Positions 21,215-32,065 of a stretch of 64,000 nucleotides of DNA are shown here, piece by piece. Origin of the DNA: Valencia hispanica (lineage: Eukaryota; Chordata; Actinopteri; Cyprinodontiformes; Valenciidae); NCBI GenBank assembly GCA_963556495.2, contig OY747700.1, positions 8,954,020 to 9,018,019 on the forward strand, read 5' to 3'. How positions within the stretch are numbered: the first letter of the stretch is position 1; each line of letters starts with the position of its first letter. The translations under genes were made by a program, and so were the position numbers. The notes beneath the pieces are model-generated. The model worked only from the letters and a program-made list of their open reading frames with translations. It searched no databases and was not told where the DNA came from.

Positions 21215-22604
21215 CACATCTTCTCCATCAATCACTAGTCAATCCCTTCATCTGGATGACATTAAATTGGCCCCCAGTAATAACGTAACGAACATCGGCG
21301 TTACTTTTGACTGAGACTTGACATTTAAATCCCATATTAAACATGTTTCTAGGATTTCCTTCTTTCATCTCCGGAATATTGCTAAAATTAGAAACATCCT
21401 GTCCAGGAGTGATGCTGAGAAACTAGTCCATGCATTTGTTACCTCAAGGCTGGACTACTGTAATTCTTTACTATCAGGAAGTCCAAAAAATGCCATTAAA
21501 AGCCTTCAGTTGATCCAAAATGCGGCAGCAAGAGTTCTGATGAATATTAAAAAGAGAGATCACATTTCTCCTGTTTTAGCTTCCCTTCATTGGCTCCCTG
21601 TTAAATCCAGAATAGAATTTAAGATCCTTCTTCTTACATACAAAGCCATTAATAATCAAGCTCCATCATACATCAGAGATCTGATTGGTCCATATGTTCC
21701 TAACAGAGCACTTTGCTCTCAGACTGCAGGTTTACTTGTAGTTCCTAGGATTTCTAAAAGTAGAATGGGAGGCAGATCTTTTAGTTATCAGGCTCCTCTC
21801 CTGTGGAACCAGCTCCCAGCTTTAGTCCGTGAGGCAGACACTCTGTTTACTTTTAAGGCCAGGCTTAAAACTTTCCTTTTTGATAAAGCTTAGAGTTAGA
21901 GTGGCTAAGGTCATCCTGAGCTATCTCTGTAGTTATGCTGCTATAGGCTTAGACTGCTGGAGGACAGACTTACCACTTTTCTTCACTCTGCTACTTCCTT
22001 TTCTCCTACTACTCTCCAGTTGTATTACAGTACATTCTGTTATTTCAACTGTTAACTTTGTTTTCTCTCAGTGTTTTTCTCTCCATAGAAGATATACCTG
22101 GTCTGGTATCCTGCTTGGCTGCAATGCCCTGTTGGACGAGGGGCATCGACTGGGATGATCCTCCCAGTAACTGAACATCCACTGTGTCATGTTATGAACT
22201 TTTTACTTTCTGTAACATAGAAAGTTCTCTTATATCAGATCTTCTGTTCCTTCTGTGTCTCTGCTCTGTCTTCTCAAACCCCCAGACGGTCGTGGCAGAT
22301 GGCCGCTCCTACTGAGCCTGGTTCTGTTGGAGGTTTCTTCCTGTTAAAGGAGAGTTTTTCCTCTCCACCGTCGCTACATGCTTGCTCAGTATGAGGGATT
22401 GCTGAAGGATTGCTGTGGTTGGAAAGTCTTCCCAACCTCACGCCAATGACTGATGCAATCTGCTGGGATTCCTTAAATATGAAACTTTTTAACTGATTGG
22501 AATGTTTGTATAAATGTATTGAAATGACTTCTTGTTAAGTGCCTTGAGATGACATCTGTTGTGAATTGGCGCTATATAAATAAACTGAATTGAATTGAAT
22601 TGAA
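21215..22604 (+). mobile_element. L2/Rex1-like LINE, 3' part, with (GAATT)n tail
   Basis: 5'-truncated LINE with a long 3' UTR: GGCAGATGGCCGCTCCTACT GAGCCTGG, GGAGGTTTCTTCCTGTTAAA GGAGAG, CTCAGTATGAGGGATTGCTG and the end GGCGCTATATAAATAAACTG followed by AATTG repeats to about 22604. It is clearly different from the (TTGCC)n-tailed L2 copies elsewhere in the window. The Rex1 label is from memory of tail style; the LINE call is firm. Confidence 0.85.
21318..21893 (+). pseudogene. C-terminal part of an L2/Rex1-like reverse transcriptase
   Basis: Open for 191 codons: [76 protein letters not shown], and a final block APLLWNQLPALVREADTLFT ending in FLFDKA. These are the C-terminal motifs of LINE ORF2 of the L2/CR1 group. 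The catalytic YADD region and endonuclease are not present, so it cannot act. The open frame suggests a fairly young insertion. Confidence 0.88.
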
Positions 22605-23560
22605 AATCTCCAAATGGCACAAAGGATAATTCACAAAGAGTGTTCTTTATTTTTTAGATAGAAACATTTGAACCTTTTCCCCGTGTAAGCGCCGGGGGTT
22701 TCTAATTTGCTCCTAATGTTTATAGAAACTTGACACAAAACTAAAAAGGCTCTGACTGTGGTCCGGACTGTAAAACTGGTTTAACCGGTTCGAACAAAGC
22801 CTGGTGAGTTTCCACAGGTTCCTCTTATTAAAGACTTTCACTGCACAGCAGTTCCTCCTTAGACTTTTCCAAAAACTTCCTCTAAACATAAAAGTTTCCC
22901 AGCCGGTGTTTATAAATATATATTTTTTAGGATTTAAACATGTATCATTATTGACAAAGTAATTCCTCAGACTTTATCCCTATGATAATCAGGAAATACA
23001 TTTTTTTCCCACAAGGTACATTATAGTGCTCGTGTAAAACCAGAGGGAATCTCTGATCAAGAAATGCTCTCTGACAACAATAATTACATGATATACACAT
23101 TTTATTACAAATTTATCAGGTTGAAAAACAAAATCCACTATATGATAATTGACAAAGCAATGATCATCATGTGTAAAATATTTAGAATACAAAACAAATT
23201 CACAATAAATCAATAATCTCTTGTACAAAGTCATTAATAAACCATCTTCTGGCAAACTTTAGACCTTACATTCAGAGAATAATTAGGTTAAATAAATAAC
23301 CGCTGTTATTCTCACAGCTCTTATACAGTCCAATAAATGTGAACAGTGGATGATTTTAGTGCCAGGACCATAACTCACACCACATTTTGGCACCCTTCTT
23401 CTTTAAGAAGCTCTCTGTTGTTCTCCAGCTAAAGATTCGCAGATTTCTTTGAAGAATCCAGTCTATCAGACTGTCAGTCACTCTGCGGTTCTTTCAGAAA
23501 GTCAGATGGAAGGTAGATTATTTTAAAAGCGTAAATAGTTCACAGTCTTTCTCTGCACCT
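22605..23560. other. Intergenic, includes 3' flank of the claudin at 23561
   Basis: AT-rich; no gene supported. The minus-strand open frame at 22989-23255 has no family features. The sequence near the stop codon probably forms that claudin's 3' UTR. Confidence 0.4.
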
Positions 23561-24208
23561 TCAGACGTAGGCTCGGCTACTGACTGCGGATTTGGCTACG
23601 GATCTGGGTCCGCTGTACCTGATCGGATACTCTGGGGCCTCACTCTTGGGCGGACAGGAGCTGCACAGGAGTGCGCCCCCCAGGAGGAGAAGCGCAGCCG
23701 TGCCCCAGCCGATGTAGAGCGCGGCCCCCAACTCTCTCCTCTGTGCGTTGGTCATGATGGGGTTGTAGAAATCCATGATGATGGTGTTGGCAGACCAGCA
23801 CACAGGGATCAGGACAAGAACTCCAGCGCAGATGAAGACCACCCCGGACGCAATGGCCACCCTGACTTTGGCACGTGGCTCCTCCACGAAGTTGGTGCAC
23901 TTTCCTCCAGCGACACCCAGGATGATTCCCATTGCACTCACGATGATGGCGACGACCACCAGAGCCCTGGCGGCCTGGAGGTCCTGGGGCAGGGCCAGCA
24001 GCGAGTCATAGATCTTGCACTGCATCTGGCCCGTGCTCTGCATCACACAGTTCATCCATAAGCCTTCCCAGATGATCTGCGCCGTCACAATGTTGGCCCC
24101 GATGAAGGCCGTCACCTTCCACATCGGCAGGGCGCAGGTCATGATGGTCCCTATGAAGCCGATTATGGCGAGGACGAAGCCCAGCATCTGTCGTCCCATT
24201 GACACCAT
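23561..24208 (-). CDS. Claudin-4/3-like tight-junction protein (RAYV end)
   Basis: Single-exon, 215-residue claudin starting MVSMGRQMLG. Signature W30, W47-E-G-L-W51, C54, C64; the loop reads [10 protein letters not shown] where most paralogues have VVQSTG. TM segments at about 8-28, 82-102, 117-137 and 161-181. The KCTNF variant (F for the second C) is shared with the gene at 14782. ECL2 carries MDFYNPIMTNAQRRELG. CSSCPPK follows TM4, as expected for juxtamembrane palmitoylation. The tail is about 30 residues, ending SSRAYV, a class-II-like PDZ ligand. The shared KCTNF trait with 14782 and the shared VMQSTG trait with 25675 suggest these neighbours arose by tandem duplication, but a tree is needed to order them. 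A TATA-like element lies about 100 bp upstream. Confidence 0.97.
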   Translation of the reverse strand: MVSMGRQMLGFVLAIIGFIGTIMTCALPMWKVTAFIGANIVTAQIIWEGLWMNCVMQSTGQMQCKIYDSLLALPQDLQAARALVVVAIIVSAMGIILGVAGGKCTNFVEEPRAKVRVAIASGVVFICAGVLVLIPVCWSANTIIMDFYNPIMTNAQRRELGAALYIGWGTAALLLLGGALLCSSCPPKSEAPEYPIRYSGPRSVAKSAVSSRAYV

Positions 24209-24310
24209 GATGAAGTTTGAGTTGGAGCTGAACCAAGCAGAGCAGACAAATGAGCAGATAAGTCGGCTGGTTGTAGAGCTTTAACGAAAACAGTTTCAAA
24301 CCTCAGTCAG

Positions 24311-24318
24311 TTATAAGG
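24311..24318 (-). promoter_or_regulatory. TATA-like element of the claudin at 23561-24208
   Basis: Minus-strand CCTTATAA, with an adjacent E-box-like CAGGTG immediately upstream, about 105 bp from the start codon at 24208. Placement suits a core promoter with a short 5' UTR. Confidence 0.4.
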
Positions 24319-25597
24319 ACACCTGACTTGAAGGTGGAGCCAGACCAGCTTAACCCCTGATCTGAAACCAGTTGGCGTGGTGATTTACTGGTCTGACCAG
24401 ATTCTTCACATTATCTTTGTTGGGTTGAGGCATAGTTTCGACAAGATGGACCCGAGCCTTATGATGACCCCATGCAAACGAGGATCAACATTCCTGATTT
24501 AAACATAAAGCAAAGGTGCTGATTGGATCGGGGACTGGGACGTCACATCCAGTAACTGGTTTCAGGTTGTTGTTGTTGTTTTTTAAACACAATCCTTAGT
24601 GAGAGTTTCACCGGATGTGAAAAGCATTCTTTATTTCCATTCACGGAGTCTTTTCTTGGTTTTACACTTTACTTTTATTCTGCCACAGACAGCTCCCGAT
24701 GTATCATTTCTGGTTATAAAAATATTGTTTTTGTTTCATTGACATTTTTACAAAAAATGTAATGTTTAAAATGATCTATTACCTTCACAGCATTGAATGG
24801 AAGGGCCTTTTTTTTTTATCAATATAGAGTTCTGACAATGTCTCATGATTGCAAACATTTTTCAAGTGTTTGAAATCCAGCAAGTATAAACACACAGACA
24901 GACACACATGCATGACATCTCAAAAAAGAAGATGATACCCATATAATAATTTGGTTTGATGGTAAATTAAACAATAGTAAATTATTGTTAAATCTAAAGT
25001 TAAATAAATATTTTATTATTTATTTTTAAATATTCACAATATTTGAATCATTAGGAATTTATAGGAGAAGATGTATATTTATAAATATATTGGTGAATAA
25101 TTGGTGGATAATATAATTGTCAAACAATTATATTTATAATGTTTGTGCTTCAATTGGGCATAAATATGATCTCACAACACTGCATTAAACTTAATGTAAT
25201 GTGATTTTTACCAATAGAAACTTCTTAAATTATTATTATTATTATGTAAAATGACTTCACAAAAAATATTTTTTATAAAAACACTCAATTTTATTGAATT
25301 TGTTTTTTTCAAGGAAGGAAACAACAAGTCAAAGCAACTCTGAAAGTTCTGTTTCCAGCAAAATAAATACATTAACACTTATTTCCTTATTAAAAGTGAC
25401 GCAGGTTATTAGTTATACAAGTAAGAAGGAACAACATTCCTCCTACGTCAATGATTTTTACTGACTTACTTACAATAAACCAAAAAAAAGAGAAAACAAA
25501 TTACAATCAGAATTATTGAAAGAAGTAGTTTTACATCACACTTTGCTGGACTACACAGCATCTTCTACTAATACAACAACACGTGTTTTGATGCAGT
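24319..25597. other. Intergenic, very AT-rich, nothing recognised
   Basis: The stretch 24950-25300 is particularly AT-rich with ATT repeats. No gene or recognisable repeat family. It ends at the poly(A) signal of the next claudin. Confidence 0.5.
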
Positions 25598-25603
25598 TTT
25601 ATT
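25598..25603 (-). terminator. Candidate poly(A) signal of the claudin at 25675
   Basis: Plus-strand TTTATT, that is AATAAA on the coding strand, about 75 bp beyond the stop codon. Confidence 0.45.
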
Positions 25604-25674
25604 ATACACTGGTAACCCAAGTTCATGAATCCATGGTGGAAGTTTCCGTCTCTGAGCTCTCTGTCCTTTTAGTT

Positions 25675-26421
25675 TTAAAGATACTGCCGAGGCGAGTATG
25701 TGGTTGGAGCTGCGTACGGTTTGGTTGGTGCGTAGGTCCCAGAGTAGGTACCGGTGTACGGCTGGCTGGATGGAGGAGCATACACTGGACCGTACACTGC
25801 CGTGTTTGCGGGTGCGTACGGGTACATCGGTGGTCTGTAGGCTGGATACATGGGCTTGTTGGGAGGACACGATGTGGTCAGGATGATCCCACCGATCAGA
25901 AGTAACGCAGCCGAGGACCAACCAATGTAAATGGAGGCTCCAATTTCCCTCTTCTGTGTCTCGATGGTCAAGATGCTCTGGAAGTCAGAGATGCTGATGG
26001 CTGCAGACCAGCAGACGGGGATCAGGACCAGGATCGCTGACAGAATGATGAGACACCCACCTATGATCACCACAGTGGCATTATTTGACTCTTTCTTCAG
26101 GCAGCTGGTGCACTTGGTTCCAATAAATGTGATGATGAAGCCGATGAAGCCGAAGATCAGGCAGATGATGACCAGCGCCCGGGCGGCCTGCAGATCCTGC
26201 GACAGCCTCATCACGGACTCATTGAGCTTGCACTGCATCTGACCCGTGCTCTGCATCACGCAGTTCATCCACAGTCCATCCCAGACGATCTGACCCGTCA
26301 CAATGTTGGCTCCGATGTAGGAGGTCACCCTCCACATAGGGATACCACAGCACACGGCAGCCAACACCAGGCCTACGAAGCTTATGACCTGAGCCACCAC
26401 TTCCTTGGCAACCCTCCCCAT
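25675..26421 (-). CDS. Claudin with long Tyr/Pro-rich cytoplasmic tail
   Basis: Single-exon, 248-residue claudin, the longest of the canonical members here. The N-terminus MGRVAKEVVAQVISFVG is unlike the MxSxGLQ start of its neighbours. Signature W30, W47-D-G-L-W51, C54, C64; after C64 it has KLNESVMRLSQDL instead of [11 protein letters not shown] segments at about 9-29, 82-102, 117-137 and 161-181. ECL2 lacks the FYNP motif and reads SDFQSILTIETQKREIG. The tail of about 65 residues is built from Tyr/Pro/Ala/Thr-rich repeats (PAYRPPMYPYAPANTAVYGP and similar), with around fifteen tyrosines, and ends PRQYL. The tail could be a phosphorylation or scaffold-binding region, which is inference. Codon frame and motifs are intact. 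Confidence 0.96.
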   Translation of the reverse strand: MGRVAKEVVAQVISFVGLVLAAVCCGIPMWRVTSYIGANIVTGQIVWDGLWMNCVMQSTGQMQCKLNESVMRLSQDLQAARALVIICLIFGFIGFIITFIGTKCTSCLKKESNNATVVIIGGCLIILSAILVLIPVCWSAAISISDFQSILTIETQKREIGASIYIGWSSAALLLIGGIILTTSCPPNKPMYPAYRPPMYPYAPANTAVYGPVYAPPSSQPYTGTYSGTYAPTKPYAAPTTYSPRQYL

Positions 26422-26960
26422 GGTGAAGAGGCTTCGTCCGCAGCAGGAGTGAGTAGTTTCTCAGTGCTGCAGATGAGGATCCCTGTCGGAGTTACACAGC
26501 TCGCTCATCAGGAGTTTGTCGCAGAATGTGAAGGGGGAGGTGCTGTCCTGTTGTCAGGTGAGTTCCTCTGGACAAACAAGATTCCTTCTCTTGCAGGTAG
26601 AGGAGTGGCAGTAACCTTAAACAATGCCTCTCCTGGGCTCCTGAAAAACACACTTGAATATGCAGATTCTTTACCAGTGGCTTTATTGGTGGCCGTTAAA
26701 ACCACTTATTGGGTTCAGAAGCCAGATTTCATTCTTTTCTTTTGTTTACTTGATCAGCTTACAGCTGGAGGCAGAGAGGTATACACAGTCAAAAAAGAGA
26801 CAAATAACTATTTCTTTCATACTGCCAGACATTAAATCAGACTAAACGTTCCTGCTGTAGGTCAAAATTATTTCCATTGGCTAAATGCCAGAATAACAAG
26901 AGAAATATTTCATTGGGGTAATTGTCTTTTAAATCATGGTACTTGGGTCAGACAATGTGG
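26422..26960. other. 5' flank of the Tyr/Pro-tail claudin
   Basis: Holds the presumed promoter of the gene at 25675-26421. I see no TATA box at a standard distance. An open frame at 26449-26835 on the plus strand has no family features and is treated as chance. Confidence 0.35.
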
Positions 26961-26964
26961 ATAT

Positions 26965-27255
26965 CCTTCTAACAGTAGTTTGCTGGAATGTCAGCCCATT
27001 CTTCCAGGTAGAACATGTGTAACTCAATCAGGTTTGTGATCACACCAAGCTTTTAGCTCTTCACTAAATTGTATCCAATAGGCTTGTGGTGGCCATTCGA
27101 AAACAATGTCTTTGCTGTCTATAAGACAATTTGGAAAAAATTGAGCGGTATGCTTTGAGTCGTTGTCCATTAAGAAGATACATTTTTGCAGCTTTTAAAT
27201 TTAACTTCCCGACTGATGTCTTAAAACTTTGCTTTGATCAATTTGCAGCAGTTCC
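26965..27255 (-). pseudogene. Tc1-like transposase remnant
   Basis: In minus orientation this matches the N-terminal to middle part of a fish Tc1-like transposase gene. Diagnostic plus-strand blocks are CATTCTTCCAGGTAGAACAT, GGTTTGTGATCACACC, GGCTTGTGGTGGCCATTC, GTCGTTGTCCATTAAGAAGA and TTAACTTCCCGACTGATGTC. Small indels and stops throughout; no terminal repeats found nearby. Confidence 0.7.
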
Positions 27256-27311
27256 ACTTGTAGTTTAAAGAGTTACATTTTAGTTGAATCAGACCAGAAT
27301 AAACTATTTAT

Positions 27312-27522
27312 TAGGGGTGTAACGTACACAAAATTCCTGGTTCGGTATGTATTTTTGAGTTTGTAGAGTCCCGGTTCGCGCTCTGAGTTCTGCACATAAA
27401 TATTCTGCATGTGCTCAGGTAGAAAACAGCTGGATTCGTTCGGTCCACATGCGCAGCTTACCGAACCGACAGGGCTGTTTTCAAAAAATATGAATGCTAA
27501 TACATGTACCATTTCATCCCTA
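27312..27522. mobile_element. hAT-like MITE (family 1), near-complete
   Basis: Begins TAGGGGTGTAACGTACAC and ends TTTCATCCCTA, giving inverted ends TAGGGGTG / TAGGGATG. The interior carries two GGTTCGG/CCGAACC segments and no coding potential. The right half is the reverse complement of the fragment at 2261-2405. No convincing 8-bp target duplication is visible. Confidence 0.6.
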
Positions 27523-28654
27523 CTAATATTAATCTAAAACTTCCTGTTTTTGTGTATTGCCACTTCTTGAAATGGGAAAGACAACGACTTATTCAAGTAG
27601 GACAGATGTGTGTTGATCCTGGTAAGTAAAAATAAATAACTTCAAGAAAAATAAATAACTAAAAAATAGCTACCTGTCTGAACCTACCCATATCCATACT
27701 CAGGGCAATAATTAAAGTTTAAGAAAACCAGAAATGTGACAAACAACATTGGACAAAGATGAAGGTTAGCTTACTGAAACTTCCTGTAAGAGTAAGGTGA
27801 GGACAGGAAAGAAAAAAAAAACTCAAAGTTAACTGTGAGAGAAAGGGACAACTGTAATGTCTTGGGGTCACCAAGACTGCATGTTAACCATTTGTTTTGG
27901 GGGCATTCCAAATAACTGCTCTACTATCACAAATACAAATGTATGGGTTTTGTTCATCTCTACTGGAACAAAGCATAAGATAGATATTTTTGGCAAAACA
28001 AAACAAAAAATGCAAATATTAAACTCTTGCTGTAAAACAAAGGATAAATATGTGCAAAAGCACAAAATGCACCATGTTAAGTACAGCCATAATCAATAAA
28101 TGTGTTTTTATTTTTGAAAACTTCACTAGGTGAAACACATTACAGGTTCACGGTTCAGTGTTTGCAGAAAATCAACCTACTGTGGGGTTTTTTTTGGTGG
28201 TGCATATGTGAAAAATTGGGGGCGGGGGGAATACCTAGACACTATGCTACTTGACATGCTACTGGCTGCCATTTGCAAAGTAGCCAATTTAAGAGCACCA
28301 CTTCATTTGCGCTGATTAGCTGTAACCCAAAGAGGGAATATAAGGAAGGCTGTAGATATTAGCTTCTGCAGTAGGTCTACAATGGTTTTCACTGTGCATA
28401 TTAATGTATATTTGGTGTTTGAACAATTAAAATAGGCAGTTATAAGCGCTTTTAGATGAGGTCTGAAATGTTTGTGAATTACTATTCCCAAGCCTTTATT
28501 TCTATGAAATATGATGATTTTCTGTTTACAGTGATTGAAAATATGACATTTAAAATTAAGATTCATTAAAACTATGTTTAGTACCTGCAAAAAGGTTGTT
28601 AATTCCAACAGGTACTATTAATCTGAGGCTTATTAGAATGCAGATTCTAATTTA
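27523..28654. other. Intergenic, nothing recognised
   Basis: AT-rich sequence with short open frames on both strands (for example 27857-28099) that lack recognisable domains. A GGGGCGGGGGGAA run at about 28219 is isolated. Confidence 0.4.
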
Positions 28655-28945
28655 TTGAACAGGACTGCATGGTGGAGGATCTGTGATGCTATGGGCCTGC
28701 TGAACCTTGTCAGAGGACATGTCATCATGAAGTCCTTCTAACCCCCAAACATTTTCAGTTAAAGTATGGTGGTAAACTGAAAATTGTTTATCACGAGGTG
28801 TTTTCAGCACAATGTTAATCCAGATATGGTCAAATCAACACAGAACTGGTTCTCCAAACACAAAATTAACCTATTTAAATTGGCCATCACAGTCTGCTGA
28901 GCTGAATATTGAGGGCAGAACAAAAGAGTGGAGAGCAGGTCAGAA
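28655..28945 (+). pseudogene. Tc1-like transposase remnant (C-terminal part)
   Basis: CATGGTGGAGGATCTGTGAT GCTATGGGCCTG, then AAATCAACACAGAACTGGTT and TTGGCCATCACAGTC match the end of a Tc1-like transposase in sense orientation. Part of the middle is deleted and no frame stays open. It is a different subfamily or age from the copy at 33298. Confidence 0.6.
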
Positions 28946-30271
28946 TAAATTATCTTTCAAAAATTAATCTAGTTTTAAAGCCAGTCTCTCAATAAAAAAA
29001 ATAAATAATAATAATTAAAAAAATTTATTCTTCCTGTGGCACAAACCAAACAATAGAGACAGCCTGAACTGTATTTCCTGTCAAGTGTGTTCTGTGCTGC
29101 AGTTTAATATTGGAAAAAAAAATATGAGGACAGTAAACCTGTCCTGAGAACGGAAGTTTAAGGTGTGGTCCTGAGAGGACAGATTGCAGTGATCAGTTCC
29201 TTCAGTATCGACAGCAAATCGAAAGCTTCCCTAAAAAACACAAACCAACTCGTGTCACCGAAAAAGGCCCCACTATGTACCGTGACAGAAATGTTTGTAT
29301 AAATAAAACGTAGTGAGACACTCCTTTGTCACATGATACTGCTCCATCAAGCTCATTACCTGGAAAACATTACAAAACAATCTCCTCGCCTGCATTATTT
29401 CAGTTTTATTTAAGGTTTTACAGCAGAGGAATGCAAAAACTCAAGCTTCTAGTTAAATGTAAGTCACTTAAACAAGTTTTCGTGTCAAATTCATATTGAG
29501 GTTAAAAGCTCTGAAAAGTGTTAAGAGCCACAAACGCTTGAATTTACAAGACGTCTCGCCCAGAAGTTTCCAATCAGGAAATAACCTTACGTACTTTGTT
29601 CGTCACCGTTCTTAAATAACTTTTAGGCTTTTGACGAAACTATAGAGTAACAATCTAGTTTTAAAGACAGTGTATTTACATTACAAACACAAACATTAAT
29701 ACAGACAACATGACTTAGTGGAGGGTAAAAGTAATTTAAAGGAATATGTATGTATCATGCTAAACAAAGATTTATTTACACATTGATCTTTGTTATTGAG
29801 GTCAAATTAACCATTCAAAATTTTAGGATTTGTACCCATGTAAATATCTAAAGAAATATCTAAAAATAAAAGTAAATATTTACACAGATAAATGAGGATC
29901 ACAATGACTTTAATTAATCAAATATATTTCAATTAATACTCAAAAAGAAATTAGACATACATTTCTTAGATTACCTAAACAAATCAATTCCAAAGTAAAT
30001 ATCATAAAAGAATACCCATTGAAGAGAGCTACACTACTGGAACAAAAAACATGGGATGCAGTCGTCATTTATGCCTTCTGTTTCACTCATCTACATTTCT
30101 GCTGTGGTCTACCCAGCACTCACAAATTATAATCAAACCTTCTTCATAAAGCCAGCCAAAAGCTGAGAATCCGTACAATATTTACAACTTCATTGAATTC
30201 ATCAGTACAATAAATATGGGTTGAATTGTGAGCTGTCGTATACTTTTTAGTCCATGGTAAGAGGGGAAATC
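28946..30271. other. Intergenic, includes 3' flank of the claudin at 30272
   Basis: AT-rich, about 1.3 kb. Nothing recognised as gene or named repeat. The right end is likely the 3' UTR of the next gene. Confidence 0.4.
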
Positions 30272-30913
30272 TTATACATATTCTCTGGATGTGGAAGCTG
30301 TCTTCACAGGGGTGAATCTAGGTTTGGCTACGTAGTGCATGTTTTCATCTTTGGGGGGGCAGTTCCAGCAGAGTAGCCCCCCTCCCAACAGGAGCAGGGC
30401 GGCAGCGGCCCAGCCGATGTACAATGCCGCTCCTAACTCGTATCTCTGGCTGTCCATCAGCATGGGGTTGTAGAAGTTGTTGATGATGGTGTTGGCGGTC
30501 CAGGAGACCGGAATGAGGCAGAGCACCCCGGAGAGGATGAAGAAAACCCCGGAAACTATGCAGATTTTTGACTTGGATTGCTCGTCATCGACGCAGTTGG
30601 TGCACTTTCCGCCAGCGATGGACATAAACAAGCCACAGATCCCCAACAAGATGGAGATGATGACCATGGCGCGACCCGCCTGCAGGTCCTGCGACAGGGC
30701 CAGAATGGAGTCGTACACCTTGCACTGCATCTGGCCCGTACTCTGCACCACGCAGTTCATCCACATGCCCTGCCAGATGGTCTGAGCAGTAATGATGTTG
30801 GCTCCCACAAAGGCGGTTACCTTCCACATGGGTAAGCCACACACCACTACGTCCAAAAGCCAGCCAATCGCTGCCAATATTATACCGGTGAACTGAATCC
30901 CCTGAGAGACCAT
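30272..30913 (-). CDS. Claudin-4/3-like tight-junction protein (REYV end)
   Basis: Single-exon, 213-residue claudin, start MVSQGIQFTG. Signature W30, W47-Q-G-M-W51, C54, C64; the W-Q-G variant (Q for E) is shared only with the gene at 38026, its immediate neighbour. An acidic residue sits inside TM1 (WLLDVVVCG), unusual for a membrane segment. TM segments at about 8-28, 82-103, 117-137 and 161-181. The cytosolic loop is KCTNCVDDEQSKSKICI. ECL2 has NNFYNPMLMDSQRYELG, with Y replacing the common K/R. After TM4 comes CWNCPPKDENMHYVAKPRFT, and the tail ends TSREYV. Two inverted CCAAT boxes lie 115-135 bp upstream. Confidence 0.97.
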   Translation of the reverse strand: MVSQGIQFTGIILAAIGWLLDVVVCGLPMWKVTAFVGANIITAQTIWQGMWMNCVVQSTGQMQCKVYDSILALSQDLQAGRAMVIISILLGICGLFMSIAGGKCTNCVDDEQSKSKICIVSGVFFILSGVLCLIPVSWTANTIINNFYNPMLMDSQRYELGAALYIGWAAAALLLLGGGLLCWNCPPKDENMHYVAKPRFTPVKTASTSREYV

Positions 30914-31026
30914 CTTTCTGCCTTACTCCGACACACCAAAGTCGAAAGTAAAACAGTTGAAATGTCGCAGGCTGGAATTTAAAGGTTTCTATGTTAGAAG
31001 ACTGGACAGAAACATGAGGGTCGCAG

Positions 31027-31048
31027 CCATTGGTAGCAGCTATTGGCT
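31027..31048 (-). promoter_or_regulatory. Paired CCAAT boxes upstream of the claudin at 30272-30913
   Basis: Plus-strand CCATTGG and TATTGGCT read as CCAATGG and AGCCAATA on the coding strand, about 115-135 bp from the start codon. The spacing suits CCAAT boxes. No clear TATA element was found between them and the ATG. Confidence 0.35.
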
Positions 31049-31639
31049 GGGAGAAGTTTACACATAAACACAAGGTGTCCTTTTTGGAATGCTGACCTGC
31101 AAGGAATCCTGAGCTTCAAGGTCAACACTTTTTGTAACCAGCCCCGGGATCCTTGTTAAAGGGAAAGGTTGAGCCTTTTCCTTTACTTGCAGAGATCCTT
31201 TTTAATTATAAAAGCCATAAGAATATTCTGATGTATTGACCACAAGCGCTCCAAAAACGATGTAGATTCACAAGATAAAACCAGTAGTGTGTAGCTCACT
31301 CCGGCATTTTTCTTCAAAACCGCTAAGTTTTAAGGAAAAGTCCTTATCTAAATAACTATAGACCCATATACCCCACCATTTATTGCAAAAAAAAAAAAGA
31401 AGTTCATCTGCAAATTTATAGCAGTAAAAACACTCTTTAATACCTTCCGGTTGGGGTTTTTAAACACCGTCTTTGCACTTGTCAAGGGTTTAAAGGCCAC
31501 TTGTATTAAAAGTAATGCTCCAAATACTTTTGCCTTGTTATTATATAATCTCAGCTCTACATTTGTCAGAATTGATCACAACATGACCTTACTGATAGAC
31601 AAGTATTAAATGGCAGATTACTCCAGCTTTGTGTCATCG
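31049..31639. other. Intergenic, nothing recognised
   Basis: AT-rich; a poly-A run near 31386. No supported gene or repeat. Confidence 0.4.
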
Positions 31640-32065
31640 TAAATTTGAGCACACAAAGTTCACATGTGGGGTTCCTCAAGGCTGTGTCTCCATCCACTTT
31701 TATTTAATATCTGAGCACTCTCCCTAGCTCACAATATAGAGCATGACAAAGTCTCTGATATGCAATTGAAACCAGATGTTTACATATACCTTTTTTCCCT
31801 CCCTGTCCTCCCAAACTTCTCTTGTTTTAGGTTAGAATTACTAAAATTATTTCTATTTGCTAAATACCACAATAATGAGAGACTCTCCGGTACAGTACTT
31901 GGCTGGTTTGAGTGTTACCGTAACAACAGGGAATTCTTTGTTTCAATAGGAAACTTTTCATCAGCCTCTCTTATTTACTATCTACAGGCTCCCACTACCC
32001 AAGATTATAACAACCAATAAGATTAGCTACTATAACTATGCAGATGATACTCAGCTCTACATTAA

